Assembly (NCBI GenBank): GCA_037190805.1
Contig: JBBCJR010000027.1
Location: 1-17,282 of the forward strand
Length of the DNA: 17,282 bases
Direction of reading: 5' to 3'
Source of the DNA: JBBCJR01 sp037190805
GTDB lineage: Bacteria > Pseudomonadota > Alphaproteobacteria > Sphingomonadales > Sphingomonadaceae
Each line of letters opens with the position of its first letter. Within the stretch, counting starts at the first letter, position 1. Positions 1-8,026 of this stretch are shown here, one piece after another. Under the pieces are notes generated by a model, which was not told the DNA's origin, made no database searches, and worked only from the letters and a program-made list of their open reading frames with translations. Position numbers and translations under genes: made by a program.

Positions 1-63
1 CAACGGAAGCTTATGCTCTGGGTGGCCGGGTGGGGGCGCGGGCCGGTGCGGCCTTATCCCCCA
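1..63. other. Gene-free segment downstream of infB
   Basis: These 63 bases follow the infB stop codon on the minus strand. They are G/C rich and hold only a short GGCC-N5-GGCC inverted repeat without a T-tract. No start codon with a ribosome-binding site is seen. In related genomes rbfA and truB usually follow infB, so they may begin just beyond the left edge; that is inference. Confidence 0.4.
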
Positions 64-2562
64 TCACAGCGTGCGGGCGCGCTCCTCGACCTCGAACGTC
101 TCGATGATGTCGCCTTGCTTGACGTCCGACGACCCTTCCAGCGTGATGCCGCATTCCAGGCCCGAGCGGACGGTGTTGACGTCGTCCTTGAACCGGCGGA
201 GCGAGGCGATCGCGCCGTTGTAGACGATGACATCGTCGCGCATGACGCGCGCCTTGAGGTTGCGGCGAATCTCGCCTTCGACAACCAGGACGCCCGCCGC
301 CTTGCCGTGCTTGCCGGCCTGGAAGACTTCGCGGACTTCGGCACGGCCGACGACATTTTCCAGATATTCGGGGCTGAGCATACCGGCCATCGCCGACTTT
401 ATCTCGTCGATGAGGTCATAGATGATGTCGTAATATTTCAGCGACACGCCATCACGGTCGGCGACCTCGCGTGCCTTGGCATTGGCACGAACGCCAAAGC
501 CTATGATCGGCGCGCCGCTGGCCTTGGCCAGCGTGACATCGGATTCGGTGATGCCGCCGACGCCCGAATGGAGCACGCGGGCGCGGATCTCGTCGGTCGA
601 GATCTTGGCCAGCGCGCCGATGATCGCCTCGACCGAGCCCTGGACGTCGGCCTTGATGACCACCGGGAACTCCTCGACCTGCTTCTCCTTGAGGTTGGAG
701 AACATCGATTCGAGGCTGACCGGCGCCTGGGTGGTGCGTTTGCGGGTGTTGAGCTGCTGACGATAGGCGGCGACCTCGCGGGCGCGGGCCTCGCTTTCGA
801 CCACGGACAGCGGATCGCCGGCCGACGGCACGCCGGACAGGCCCAGTACCTCGACCGGGACGGTCGGTCCGGCGGTTTTCACCTGCCGGCCCTTGTCGTC
901 GACCAGCGCCCGGACGCGGCCCGATTCGGCACCGACGACGAAGATGTCGCCGGTTTTCAGCGTGCCGCGGTTGACCAGCACGCTCACCACCGGGCCCCGG
1001 CCCTTGTCGAGCTTCGCCTCGATCACCGTCGCCTCGGCGGGGCGATCGGGGTTGGCGGTCAGTTCGAGCAATTCGGCCTGGAGCAGGATCTTCTCGATCA
1101 GGTCGTCGAGGCCGGTCTTCTTCAGCGCCGACACCTCGACGTCCTGCGTCTCGCCGCCCATGGCCTCGACCTGGATGTCGTGCTGGAGCAGCGCTTCACG
1201 CACCCGCTGCGGGTTCGCGTCGTGCTTGTCGATCTTGTTGATGGCGACGATCATCGGCACGCCGGCCGCCTTGGTGTGGTTGATCGCCTCGATCGTCTGC
1301 GGCATCAGCCCGTCGTCGGCGGCGACCACCACCACGACGATGTCGGTGATGTCGGCGCCGCGGGCGCGCATGGCGGTGAATGCCTCGTGACCCGGGGTGT
1401 CGAGGAAGGTGATGCGGTCGCCCGACTTCAGCGTCACCTGATAGGCGCCGATATGCTGGGTGATGCCACCCGCTTCGCCCGACACGACATCGGTACCGCG
1501 CAAGGCGTCGAGCAGCGAGGTCTTGCCGTGGTCGACATGGCCCATGATCGTCACCACCGGCGGCCGCGCCTTCAGCGTCGCGGGATCGTCGGCATCGCCG
1601 GCGACGCCGATCTCGACGTCGGCGTCGGAGACGCGGCGGACATTGTGGCCGAACTCGGTGACCAGCAGTTCGGCGGTGTCCTGGTCGATCGTCTGGGTGA
1701 CGGTGACGGGCATGCCCATCTTGAACAGCGCCTTCACCAGATCGGCGGCGCGCTCGGCCATGCGATTGGCGAGTTCCTGGACGGTGATCGCCTCTGGCAC
1801 GTTGACATCGCGCACCTGCTTGGCGCTGGCGACGCCGCCCTGATGGGCGCGCTTGTCCTTCTCGCGCGAGCGGCGAAGGGCAGCGAGCGAGCGGGCGCGA
1901 ACGCCCTCATCGCCGTCCAGGGCGCGGTGCACGGTCAGCTTGCCCGACTGGCGGCGGTCCGCCTCGACCCGGCGCACGGGCTTGGCCGGCTCCGGGCGAC
2001 GGGCGGCGGGCGGCGCGCCGGCGGGGCGGCGGGGCGCGCGATCATCTTCCTGGTTGGCGGCCGGCTCCGCCGCGGGCGGCGTAGGTTCGGGCGCGCGGGC
2101 AGCTGCCTCTGCGGCCTCCTGCCGGGCCTTTTCCTCGGCGCGGCGATTGTCCTCGGCGCGGCGGCGTTCCTCCTCGAGGGCAGCGGTGCGCTGCTCCTCC
2201 TCACGGCGGCGGCCCTCCTCGGCCATGCGCAGGCGGGCTTCCTCCGCCTCGCGCAGCAGCTTGGCCTGTCGCTCCTGCGGGGTCAGGCCGTCGTCCAGCG
2301 GTCGGCGGGGCGCGGGTGGTGGCGGCGGCGGCGCAACCGGGGCGGCAACCGGCGCAGGCGCGGGCTCGACGGCCTGAATCTCGGCCTCATGCTCGGGCGT
2401 GGCGACCTCACCGGGCTTCAGAACACGGCGGCGCTTCACCTCGACCACCACCGACTTGGAGCGGCCGTGGCTGAAGCTCTGCTTGACCTTGCCGGTTTCG
2501 ACCGTCCGCTTGATGCCCAGGGGCGGTCGGGTGCCCAGCTTCGGTTTGTTGTCGTCGCTCAT
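64..2562 (-). CDS. infB: Translation initiation factor IF-2
   Basis: IF-2 is the cytoplasmic GTPase that brings initiator fMet-tRNA to the 30S subunit and promotes 70S joining. The 832-residue product is full length for an alphaproteobacterial IF-2. Seen directly: a proline/alanine-rich and highly charged N-terminal linker with a predicted coiled coil of Glu/Arg/Ala (about residues 95-160); an IF2_N domain (about 255-305); and the GTPase core with G1 GHVDHGKT (341-348), G2 GGITQHIGA (365-373), G3 DTPGHEAF (388-395), G4 NKID (442-445) and G5 SAL (478-480). Domains II, III and the fMet-tRNA-binding C-terminal barrel follow. The ATG at 2562 lies 16 bases after the ylxR stop, with only a weak upstream AAGG/AGG element, so translation may be coupled to ylxR. 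It is the last gene of the rimP-nusA-ylxR-infB operon inside the window. Confidence 0.98.
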   Translation of the reverse strand: MSDDNKPKLGTRPPLGIKRTVETGKVKQSFSHGRSKSVVVEVKRRRVLKPGEVATPEHEAEIQAVEPAPAPVAAPVAPPPPPPAPRRPLDDGLTPQERQAKLLREAEEARLRMAEEGRRREEEQRTAALEEERRRAEDNRRAEEKARQEAAEAAARAPEPTPPAAEPAANQEDDRAPRRPAGAPPAARRPEPAKPVRRVEADRRQSGKLTVHRALDGDEGVRARSLAALRRSREKDKRAHQGGVASAKQVRDVNVPEAITVQELANRMAERAADLVKALFKMGMPVTVTQTIDQDTAELLVTEFGHNVRRVSDADVEIGVAGDADDPATLKARPPVVTIMGHVDHGKTSLLDALRGTDVVSGEAGGITQHIGAYQVTLKSGDRITFLDTPGHEAFTAMRARGADITDIVVVVVAADDGLMPQTIEAINHTKAAGVPMIVAINKIDKHDANPQRVREALLQHDIQVEAMGGETQDVEVSALKKTGLDDLIEKILLQAELLELTANPDRPAEATVIEAKLDKGRGPVVSVLVNRGTLKTGDIFVVGAESGRVRALVDDKGRQVKTAGPTVPVEVLGLSGVPSAGDPLSVVESEARAREVAAYRQQLNTRKRTTQAPVSLESMFSNLKEKQVEEFPVVIKADVQGSVEAIIGALAKISTDEIRARVLHSGVGGITESDVTLAKASGAPIIGFGVRANAKAREVADRDGVSLKYYDIIYDLIDEIKSAMAGMLSPEYLENVVGRAEVREVFQAGKHGKAAGVLVVEGEIRRNLKARVMRDDVIVYNGAIASLRRFKDDVNTVRSGLECGITLEGSSDVKQGDIIETFEVEERARTL

Positions 2563-2578
2563 GCCTGATCAGATACCT

Positions 2579-3268
2579 TCAAATGACGACGGCGGGTAAA
2601 GCGGCATCGCGACTGTCGTCGCCTGCCGCCACCCGTCCGTCCAGACCCAGATAGTCGCGCCAACGTTTGAGCGCTGCCGCCACGCGTCGCGCCGCCCCGG
2701 GGTCGCCGAGCGCCGCATGTACTACATTCTCCCGCCCCAGCGCCATCGAGATTTCCGCGCGCGGGGCGGGAATACCGGTTCCCGCCGCCTGTCCCGCCGC
2801 TCGCATCCGGCCGTCGAGCTTGTCGACACCATCGGGGCGGGCGTCGGCCGCGTGGAGGAGCAGGCGGACCCGACCGGCGGCGATGGCGTCGCCGATCCTG
2901 TCCGATCCCAAGATAAGCGTTCCGGCCCGCGCCTCAAGTCCCAGCCGGTCGAGGCAGGCGCGCTTGAGGCCGGCCGCGATGCGGTCCGCGAGATCGTCGG
3001 GAAAGCGCACATCGCCCGAGCGAAAGGCGCGGGCGAGCGCCTTGCCCAGGCGTTTCCTGGCGATCGCCTCGTCCAGCGCAGCGCGGTCCGCGACGATCCA
3101 GGCGCCACGGCCGGGGGCCTTGGCGTGGATGTCGGGCAGCACCTCGCCGTCCGGCGACAGCGCCAGCCGGATCAGCGCGTCACGCGTCCCCTCGGCGCCG
3201 CTGAGGATGCAGCGGCGCCGGGGATCGCGACCCTTCAGATCATGGTCGAGCGGCTCATCGTGCTGCAT
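2579..3268 (-). CDS. ylxR: YlxR/DUF448 RNA-binding protein with C-terminal L7Ae-like domain
   Basis: A 229-residue protein in the usual place between nusA and infB. The N-terminal YlxR domain (about residues 15-90) shows the family signature RRRCILSG near 17-24, a DGEVLPD segment and a GRGAW motif (53-57). The second half (about 97-205) resembles the ribosomal protein L7Ae/eL8-type fold seen fused to YlxR in alphaproteobacteria (family knowledge). Family members are proposed to bind RNA and act with NusA and the translation apparatus; the exact role is not established. I chose the ATG at 3268, which overlaps the nusA 3' end by 14 bases and has GGGGAGG about 12 bases upstream. An in-frame ATG at 3298 would add ten residues but has no ribosome-binding site and does not fit the family start. 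Overlap with nusA suggests translational coupling. Confidence 0.9.
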   Translation of the reverse strand: MQHDEPLDHDLKGRDPRRRCILSGAEGTRDALIRLALSPDGEVLPDIHAKAPGRGAWIVADRAALDEAIARKRLGKALARAFRSGDVRFPDDLADRIAAGLKRACLDRLGLEARAGTLILGSDRIGDAIAAGRVRLLLHAADARPDGVDKLDGRMRAAGQAAGTGIPAPRAEISMALGRENVVHAALGDPGAARRVAAALKRWRDYLGLDGRVAAGDDSRDAALPAVVI

Positions 3269-4856
3269 CCGCGGGTGCGTCCTCCCCGGCGGTGGCATCG
3301 TCGTCGAACCAGTGGGCGCGCGCGGCCATGATGATCGCGTTGCCCTGATCCTCGCTCAGCCCGTATTCGGCCAGGATGCCGCCCTTGTCCTCGACCTGCT
3401 GGGTCGAACGGCGACGCGGCTCCTGCCGCTTGGCGATCAGTTCGTCGGTGGCGAGGTCGGCGAGGTCGTCGAGGGTCAGGATGCCCGCCTTGCCCAGCGT
3501 CACCAGCATCGGCTCGGTCAGGCCCTCGATCTCGGCCAGCGCGTCCTCGACGCCCAAAGCCCGACGCTCCTCGCGCGCCGACTGCTCGCGGCGGTCGAGC
3601 GCTTCCTGGGCGCGGTTCTGCAGCTCGGCGGCCAGTTCTTCGTCAAAACCTTCAATCTGAGCCAGTTCCGCGGCGGCGACATAGGCGACCTCTTCCAGCT
3701 CGGTGAAGCCTTCGGCGACCAGCAGCTGGGCCAAGGTCTCATCGACGTCGAGCTCGGTCTGGAACATCTCGGAGCGGGTGACGAACTCCTTCTGCCGCTT
3801 CTCGCTTTCTTCCTGCTCGGTCATGATGTCGATCGAACTGTCGGTCAGCTGGCTGGCGAGGCGGACATTCTGGCCGCGGCGGCCGATCGCCAGCGACAGC
3901 TGGTCGTCGGGGACGACCACCTCGATGCGGCTTTCCTCCTCGTCGATCACGACCTTGGCGACCTCGGCCGGCTGAAGGGCGTTGACGACGAAGGTGGCGA
4001 GATCGGGCGACCAGGGGATGATGTCGATCTTCTCGCCCTGCAGCTCCTGGACCACGGCCTGGACGCGGCTGCCCTTCATGCCGACGCAGGCGCCGACCGG
4101 ATCGATGCTGCCGTCATGGCTGATGACGCCGATCTTGGCGCGGCTGCCGGGATCGCGGGCGACGGCCTTGATCTCGATGACGCCATCGTAGATTTCGGGC
4201 ACTTCCTGGGCGAACAGCTTCTTCATGAACTCGCCGTGCGCGCGGCTGAGGAAGATCTGCGGACCCCGGTTCTCGCGCCGGACGCTGGCGATCAGCGAGC
4301 GGACGCGGTCGTTGACGCGCAGCACCTCGCGCGGAATCTGCTGGTCGCGGCGGATGACGCCCTCGGCGCGGCCGAGATCGACGACGACATGGCCGAACTC
4401 GACCCGCTTGACGACGCCGGTGATGATCTCGTTCACCCGGTCCTTGAACTCGTCATACTGACGGTCGCGCTCTGCATCGCGGACCTTCTGGAAGATGATC
4501 TGCTTGGCGGCCTGGGCGGCGATGCGGCCGAACTCGATATTGGGCAGCGGATCGACGATGAAATCGCCGACCTTGGCGCCCTTTTCGAGCTTCTGCGCGT
4601 CGTCGACGCCGATTTCCTTGAACAGGTCCTCGGGCTCGTCCTTGACCTCCAGCACCCGCCACAGCCTGAGGTCGCCACCCTTGGGGTCGATCTTGGCGCG
4701 AATGTCGTTCTCGGCGCCGTAGCGCGAGCGGGCGGCCCGCTGGATCGCGTCCTCCATCGCCTCGATCACGATCGCGCGGTCGATCAGCTTCTCGCGCGCC
4801 ACCGCGTCGGCGATGGCGAGAAGCTCGGCCTTGTTGGCGGAAATCGAGGTGGCCAT
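3255..4856 (-). CDS. nusA: Transcription termination/antitermination protein NusA
   Basis: NusA binds RNA polymerase and nascent RNA and modulates pausing, termination and antitermination. The 533-residue product has the full proteobacterial layout: NusA N-terminal domain (about 4-128), S1 domain (about 143-205, ITGVVKRVEFGHVVVDLG), KH1 with GACVGMKGSRVQ (255-266), KH2 with AIGRRGQNVR (323-332), and two C-terminal acidic helix-hairpin-helix repeats (about 365-410 and 440-505). It ends with an acidic tail. The ATG at 4856 is eight bases after the rimP stop, with AAAGG about 11 bases upstream formed by the rimP terminal codons. It is the second gene of the operon and overlaps ylxR at its 3' end. 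Confidence 0.98.
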   Translation of the reverse strand: MATSISANKAELLAIADAVAREKLIDRAIVIEAMEDAIQRAARSRYGAENDIRAKIDPKGGDLRLWRVLEVKDEPEDLFKEIGVDDAQKLEKGAKVGDFIVDPLPNIEFGRIAAQAAKQIIFQKVRDAERDRQYDEFKDRVNEIITGVVKRVEFGHVVVDLGRAEGVIRRDQQIPREVLRVNDRVRSLIASVRRENRGPQIFLSRAHGEFMKKLFAQEVPEIYDGVIEIKAVARDPGSRAKIGVISHDGSIDPVGACVGMKGSRVQAVVQELQGEKIDIIPWSPDLATFVVNALQPAEVAKVVIDEEESRIEVVVPDDQLSLAIGRRGQNVRLASQLTDSSIDIMTEQEESEKRQKEFVTRSEMFQTELDVDETLAQLLVAEGFTELEEVAYVAAAELAQIEGFDEELAAELQNRAQEALDRREQSAREERRALGVEDALAEIEGLTEPMLVTLGKAGILTLDDLADLATDELIAKRQEPRRRSTQQVEDKGGILAEYGLSEDQGNAIIMAARAHWFDDDATAGEDAPADAAR

Positions 4857-4864
4857 CGGTCTTG

Positions 4865-5389
4865 CTACCTTTCCATTTTGATCGAGTCGGCACCGCTTGC
4901 GTCGAGTGGCGCGGTCGCCTTGATGAGAGCGTCGGTCAGAACCAGCTTGGCGCTGGCGATATCCGCGAAGGGCAGCGACAGCTCGCCCACCCGCTCGACA
5001 TCGATCAGCACATTATTGTCACGGCGGCCCAGCAGTTTGCCCTGGAACTGCTTGCGGCCGGCCAGCGGCTCGGCGAGGCGCAGACGCGCCTCATGCCCGG
5101 CCCAGTCGTCATAGTCGGCCAGCCTGGTCAGCGGTCGGTCGATGCCGGGCGACGAGACTTCCAGCCGATAGGCGCCCTCGATCGGGTCGGTGCTGTCGAG
5201 CACATCCGAGAGACGGCGGCTCAGCGCCTCGCAGTCCTCGATCGTGAGCTGGCGGGTGTCGGGCCGTTCGGCCATCACCTGAAGGGTCGGATCGCTCTCG
5301 CCGCCGATCATCATGACGCGCACCAGCGCGAAGCCGAGGGCCTGGGCCTCCGGTTCGATCAGGGCGGTCAGTGTGGCGGTTTCGGTCAA
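4865..5389 (-). CDS. rimP: Ribosome maturation factor RimP
   Basis: RimP assists 30S subunit maturation. The 174-residue product carries the family signature YRLEVSSPGIDRPLT (74-88), which joins the N-terminal alpha/beta domain to the C-terminal SH3-like barrel (about 92-155). The start is taken as TTG at 5389 because AGGAG lies exactly six bases upstream and the resulting N-terminus (TETATLTALIEPEAQALGF) fits the family. An in-frame ATG at 5464 would add 25 residues of unrelated sequence, lacks a ribosome-binding site, and would lie almost at the predicted transcription start. First gene of the rimP-nusA-ylxR-infB operon. The less efficient TTG start may limit RimP yield relative to its neighbours (inference). 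Confidence 0.95.
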   Translation of the reverse strand: MTETATLTALIEPEAQALGFALVRVMMIGGESDPTLQVMAERPDTRQLTIEDCEALSRRLSDVLDSTDPIEGAYRLEVSSPGIDRPLTRLADYDDWAGHEARLRLAEPLAGRKQFQGKLLGRRDNNVLIDVERVGELSLPFADIASAKLVLTDALIKATAPLDASGADSIKMER

Positions 5390-5483
5390 TCCGGTCTCCT
5401 GGCTCAATGCATGCGGCCTCCCGCGCCGGCCCCATCCTGGAACCGACCTCGGCAGGTTACCCATGTCGAGAAGGAAGGGCTTT

Positions 5484-5512
5484 CATATACGCGCCTGTCG
5501 AGGTCGCCGCAA
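5484..5512 (-). promoter_or_regulatory. Candidate sigma-70 promoter of the rimP-nusA-infB operon
   Basis: Read on the minus strand, -35 TTGCGG (5507-5512) and -10 TATATG (5484-5489) are separated by exactly 17 bases. A transcript would begin near 5477 and have a leader of about 88 bases before the TTG start of rimP. Both hexamers match the housekeeping consensus at four positions, and no better pair was seen in this divergent region. Confidence 0.55.
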
Positions 5513-5579
5513 GGGGAGCAACCGATCGGCGCCGGAATGTGTTACCACGTCACGTCATCGACCCATGCCGGAGGAAATC

Positions 5580-6758
5580 ATGCGCGCTGTCCTGATCACC
5601 GCGACCACCTGCCTAGCCATGCTGTCGGCCTGCGAAGGCAACGCCGTCACCGACGAGGCGGGCAATGTGACGACGCCCGCCGATGCCGCAGCTGTCGATG
5701 CGACGGGCCTGCCCTTCGCCGTGACGCCGGTCGCGACGCTGGCCTCGCCGTGGGCGATGACCTTCCTGCCCGACGGTCGCCTGCTGGTCACCGAAAAGGC
5801 CGGCAGCCTCAGAATCGTGACCCAGGACGGCAAGATCTCGACGCCGGTCAGCGGCACCCCGCCGGTCTCGTCGGAAGGCCAGGGGTCGTTGAACGACGTC
5901 GTCCTCAGCCCCGATTATGCCAACGACGGCTATGTCTACCTGTCTTACGCCGAGCCGGGGACGGGCGGCATGTCGGGCGGCGCGGTCGGACGTGGCAAGC
6001 TGGTCCTGGACGATCAGGGTGGGGGCCGCATCGATGGCTTCCAGGTCATCTGGCGGCAGGAGCCGAAGGTCAGCGGCAACGGCCACTATTCCGGCCGCAT
6101 CGCCTTTTCCCCCGATGGCCAGTTCATGTTCCTGACATCCGGCGAGCGCCAGAAGTTCGACCCGGCGCAGGACATGACCCAGAATCTGGGCAAGATCATC
6201 CGCCTCAGCACGACCGGCGGCATCCCCAGCGAGAATCCCTATTATGATCAGGGCCGGATCAAGGCGCAGATCTGGAGCGCAGGGCATCGCAACCCCCTCG
6301 GCCTCGCCTTCGACGCGGAGGGGCGGCTGTGGAGCCATGAAATGGGGCCCAAGGGCGGCGACGAGCTGAACCTGATCGAGAAGGGCGCAAATTACGGCTA
6401 TCCGATCGTCTCGAACGGCGACCATTATGACGACAAGCCGATTCCCGACCACGATACCCGGCCGGAATTCGCCGCCCCCAAGGCCAGCTGGACACCCGTG
6501 ATCTCGCCCGCCGGGCTGATCTTCTATTCGGGCGACATGTTCCCGGAGTGGAAGGGCAGCGCCTTTATCGGCGGACTGTCATCCCAGGCTCTGGTGCGAG
6601 TCACCTTCGACGGCACCAGTGCGCGCGAGGCGGAGCGCTTCGACATGGGGCAGCGCATCCGCGAGGTGGAGCAGGGTCCCGACGGCGCGCTGTGGCTGCT
6701 GGAAGACGGCAATCGCGGCGGCACCAGCCGTCTGCTCAAGCTTACGCCACGCGGCTGA
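5580..6758 (+). CDS. PQQ-dependent aldose/sugar dehydrogenase-like lipoprotein
   Basis: The 392-residue product belongs to the soluble glucose/aldose sugar dehydrogenase (YliI/GSDH) beta-propeller family, which oxidises aldoses with pyrroloquinoline quinone. Residues 1-18 form a lipoprotein signal with lipobox LSAC (Cys18), so it should be membrane-anchored and face the periplasm. Family motifs seen: SPWAMTFLPDGRLLVTEK (56-73), GQGSLNDVVLSPDYANDGYVY (near 100-120), NGHYSGRIAFSPDG with probable catalytic His169, GHRNPLGLAFD with Arg237 that would contact PQQ, and HEMGPKGGDELN (253-264). The ATG at 5580 has GGAGG about five bases upstream; longer in-frame extensions lack a signal peptide. Its stop overlaps the convergent glycosylase gene by 17 bases. 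The true substrate is unknown, and no PQQ synthesis genes lie in the window. Confidence 0.9.
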   Translation: MRAVLITATTCLAMLSACEGNAVTDEAGNVTTPADAAAVDATGLPFAVTPVATLASPWAMTFLPDGRLLVTEKAGSLRIVTQDGKISTPVSGTPPVSSEGQGSLNDVVLSPDYANDGYVYLSYAEPGTGGMSGGAVGRGKLVLDDQGGGRIDGFQVIWRQEPKVSGNGHYSGRIAFSPDGQFMFLTSGERQKFDPAQDMTQNLGKIIRLSTTGGIPSENPYYDQGRIKAQIWSAGHRNPLGLAFDAEGRLWSHEMGPKGGDELNLIEKGANYGYPIVSNGDHYDDKPIPDHDTRPEFAAPKASWTPVISPAGLIFYSGDMFPEWKGSAFIGGLSSQALVRVTFDGTSAREAERFDMGQRIREVEQGPDGALWLLEDGNRGGTSRLLKLTPRG

Positions 6759-7443
6759 ATGTTCCTCCTCCGGCCCGGCAGCGGGAGCGGAGTGGGCAGC
6801 GGGCGCAGTCGGGATGATCGGGGCGGCAATAGGTCTGCCCCAGCCGTTTGATGAGACAATGAAGGGTGGCAAGGCCGGCGGCGTCCATGTTCGCCGCCGC
6901 CATCACCCGGTCATAGGCAGCGATGGTATCGGCGCGGGTGCCGATCAGGCCGACGCGGCCCAGCACTCTCAGCACATGGCTGTCGACCACGAACGCCGGC
7001 CGTCCCATTGTGCTGAAATTGAGCGTGGAGGCGGAAACCTTGCGCCCGACGCCGGGCAGCCGCTCCAGCCAGGCCAGCGCTCGTCCGACCGGCCATTCGC
7101 CAAGGAACTCCAGATCGAATGCCGGCCGCTCGGCGGCGATCGCGGCGAGCGTGGCGGCGAGCCAGCGCGCCTTGGCGTCGGCGAACGTGACCTCGCCGAT
7201 CACCGCCTCGATCGCAGCCGGCGTGGCATTCCGCGCCGCCACCCACGACGGATAGGCGGCGACGAGCCGGTGATAGGCGGACAGCGACACTGCGTCGCGC
7301 GTCCGGCCGCTGATCAGCGATTTCACCAGCTGGCCGGTCGGGCCGCGCGATGGCCTGATGTCCGGCGCGCCGAAATGCCGGCCCAGCTCGTTGCTGATCG
7401 CCCTGATCTCAGCCCCGGCGCCGAAATCGAATCCCATCTGCAT
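6742..7443 (-). CDS. Endonuclease III-family DNA glycosylase/AP lyase with [4Fe-4S] cluster
   Basis: A HhH-GPD superfamily base-excision repair enzyme of 233 residues. Seen: the helix-hairpin-helix LERLPGVGRKVS with catalytic Lys135, the following VDSHVLRVLGRVG segment with catalytic Asp154, and a C-terminal iron-sulfur loop C-X6-C-X2-C-X5-C (Cys206, 213, 216, 222). Presence of both Lys and Asp predicts a bifunctional glycosylase/lyase. It is more divergent than classical Nth, so the substrate is open. The ATG at 7461 lies inside a LexA box, so a start at 7443 (or 7437) is preferred; neither has a Shine-Dalgarno sequence. With the predicted -10 element, transcription would begin exactly at the ATG at 7443, giving a leaderless mRNA. 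See the operator entry for probable SOS control. It overlaps the sugar dehydrogenase gene tail-to-tail. Confidence 0.9.
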   Translation of the reverse strand: MQMGFDFGAGAEIRAISNELGRHFGAPDIRPSRGPTGQLVKSLISGRTRDAVSLSAYHRLVAAYPSWVAARNATPAAIEAVIGEVTFADAKARWLAATLAAIAAERPAFDLEFLGEWPVGRALAWLERLPGVGRKVSASTLNFSTMGRPAFVVDSHVLRVLGRVGLIGTRADTIAAYDRVMAAANMDAAGLATLHCLIKRLGQTYCRPDHPDCARCPLRSRCRAGGGTFSRVA

Positions 7444-7449
7444 AGCGGC

Positions 7450-7477
7450 AGTATGGAACATAAAGAGAACAACACAA
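7450..7477 (-). promoter_or_regulatory. Candidate promoter of the glycosylase gene
   Basis: Minus-strand -35 TTGTGT (7472-7477) and -10 CATACT (7450-7455) are separated by 16 bases. Predicted +1 falls on or next to the A of the ATG at 7443. The -35 is weak, but the fit with the LexA box and the lack of a Shine-Dalgarno sequence support the reading. Confidence 0.45.
7456..7470 (-). promoter_or_regulatory. LexA (SOS) box of the alphaproteobacterial type
   Basis: Minus-strand GTTC-TCTTTAT-GTTC is a perfect match to GTTC-N7-GTTC, the LexA operator described for alphaproteobacteria. It lies 13 bases upstream of the preferred glycosylase start and fills the spacer between the putative -35 and -10 elements, where repressor binding would block RNA polymerase. 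Confidence 0.75.
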
Positions 7478-7493
7478 GGGCCCGCAAATGGGA

Positions 7494-7973
7494 TCAGCGG
7501 TCGGCGGCCGCCTGCTCCAACGCGGCGATATCGATCTTGGTCATCCGCAGCATCGCCTCCATGGCCCGCTTGGCCTTGGCCGGGTCAGGATCGGCAAGGA
7601 GCTTTGGCAGGATCGTCGGAATGATCTGCCAGTGCATGCCGTAGCGATCCTGCACCCAGCCGCATTCTCCCGGCGTGCCGCCCTCGGCCGACAGCGCGTC
7701 CCACAGCCTGTCGACCTCCTCCTGATCGGCGCAGTCGACGGACATGAAGATGGCATGCGTATGCTCCATCTTCACCCCGCCGTTCAGGGCCTGAAAGGCT
7801 TGTCCCGCCAGGGTAAAGGCGACGATCAGCACCGCTCCTTCCCGGGGGCCGGGCGTGTCGGCGGGACTGTACTGGATATGGTCGATGCGCGAATCAGGCA
7901 GGATCGCGGTGTAGAACCGTGCCGCCTGCTCCGCTTCCTTCTCGAACCACAGGCATGGGGTGATCCTGGACAT
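7494..7973 (-). CDS. VOC-family (PhnB/glyoxalase-like) protein
   Basis: A 159-residue member of the vicinal oxygen chelate superfamily, in the PhnB-like group often labelled 3-demethylubiquinone-9 3-methyltransferase-like. Seen: N-terminal ITPCLWFEKEAEQAARFYTAILPDSRI, the AFTLAGQAFQALNGG strand, the DQEEVDRLWDALSAEGG segment and the WVQDRYGMHWQIIP motif, followed by a C-terminal helix (PAKAKRAMEAMLRMTKIDIAALEQA). Such proteins are small cytoplasmic metal-fold proteins with mostly unknown substrates, so no reaction is assigned. The ATG at 7973 is chosen because GGAGGAG lies six bases upstream; an upstream ATG at 7988 overlaps that site. It reads towards the glycosylase gene, but the LexA promoter between them suggests separate transcription. 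Confidence 0.88.
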   Translation of the reverse strand: MSRITPCLWFEKEAEQAARFYTAILPDSRIDHIQYSPADTPGPREGAVLIVAFTLAGQAFQALNGGVKMEHTHAIFMSVDCADQEEVDRLWDALSAEGGTPGECGWVQDRYGMHWQIIPTILPKLLADPDPAKAKRAMEAMLRMTKIDIAALEQAAADR

Positions 7974-8026
7974 GGCGTTCTCCTCCATCGGTTGACGAGC
8001 ATGGCGTCGCCAATCTGGCCGGACGG

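Noticed and set aside
13..2568. An 851-codon open frame on the plus strand opposite infB
   Set aside because: It is longer than infB itself but is only the codon-position shadow of a GC-rich gene. Its product is Arg/Asp/Leu-rich with no recognisable domain, while the opposite strand encodes complete IF-2.
2667..5114. An 815-codon plus-strand open frame opposite ylxR, nusA and rimP
   Set aside because: Antisense shadow of three conserved genes; low-complexity product with no family signature.
5400..5470. Possible initiator tRNA gene before rimP, as found in some proteobacteria
   Set aside because: A GGTTCCAG segment recalls a T-arm, but no acceptor stem or cloverleaf can be formed around it.
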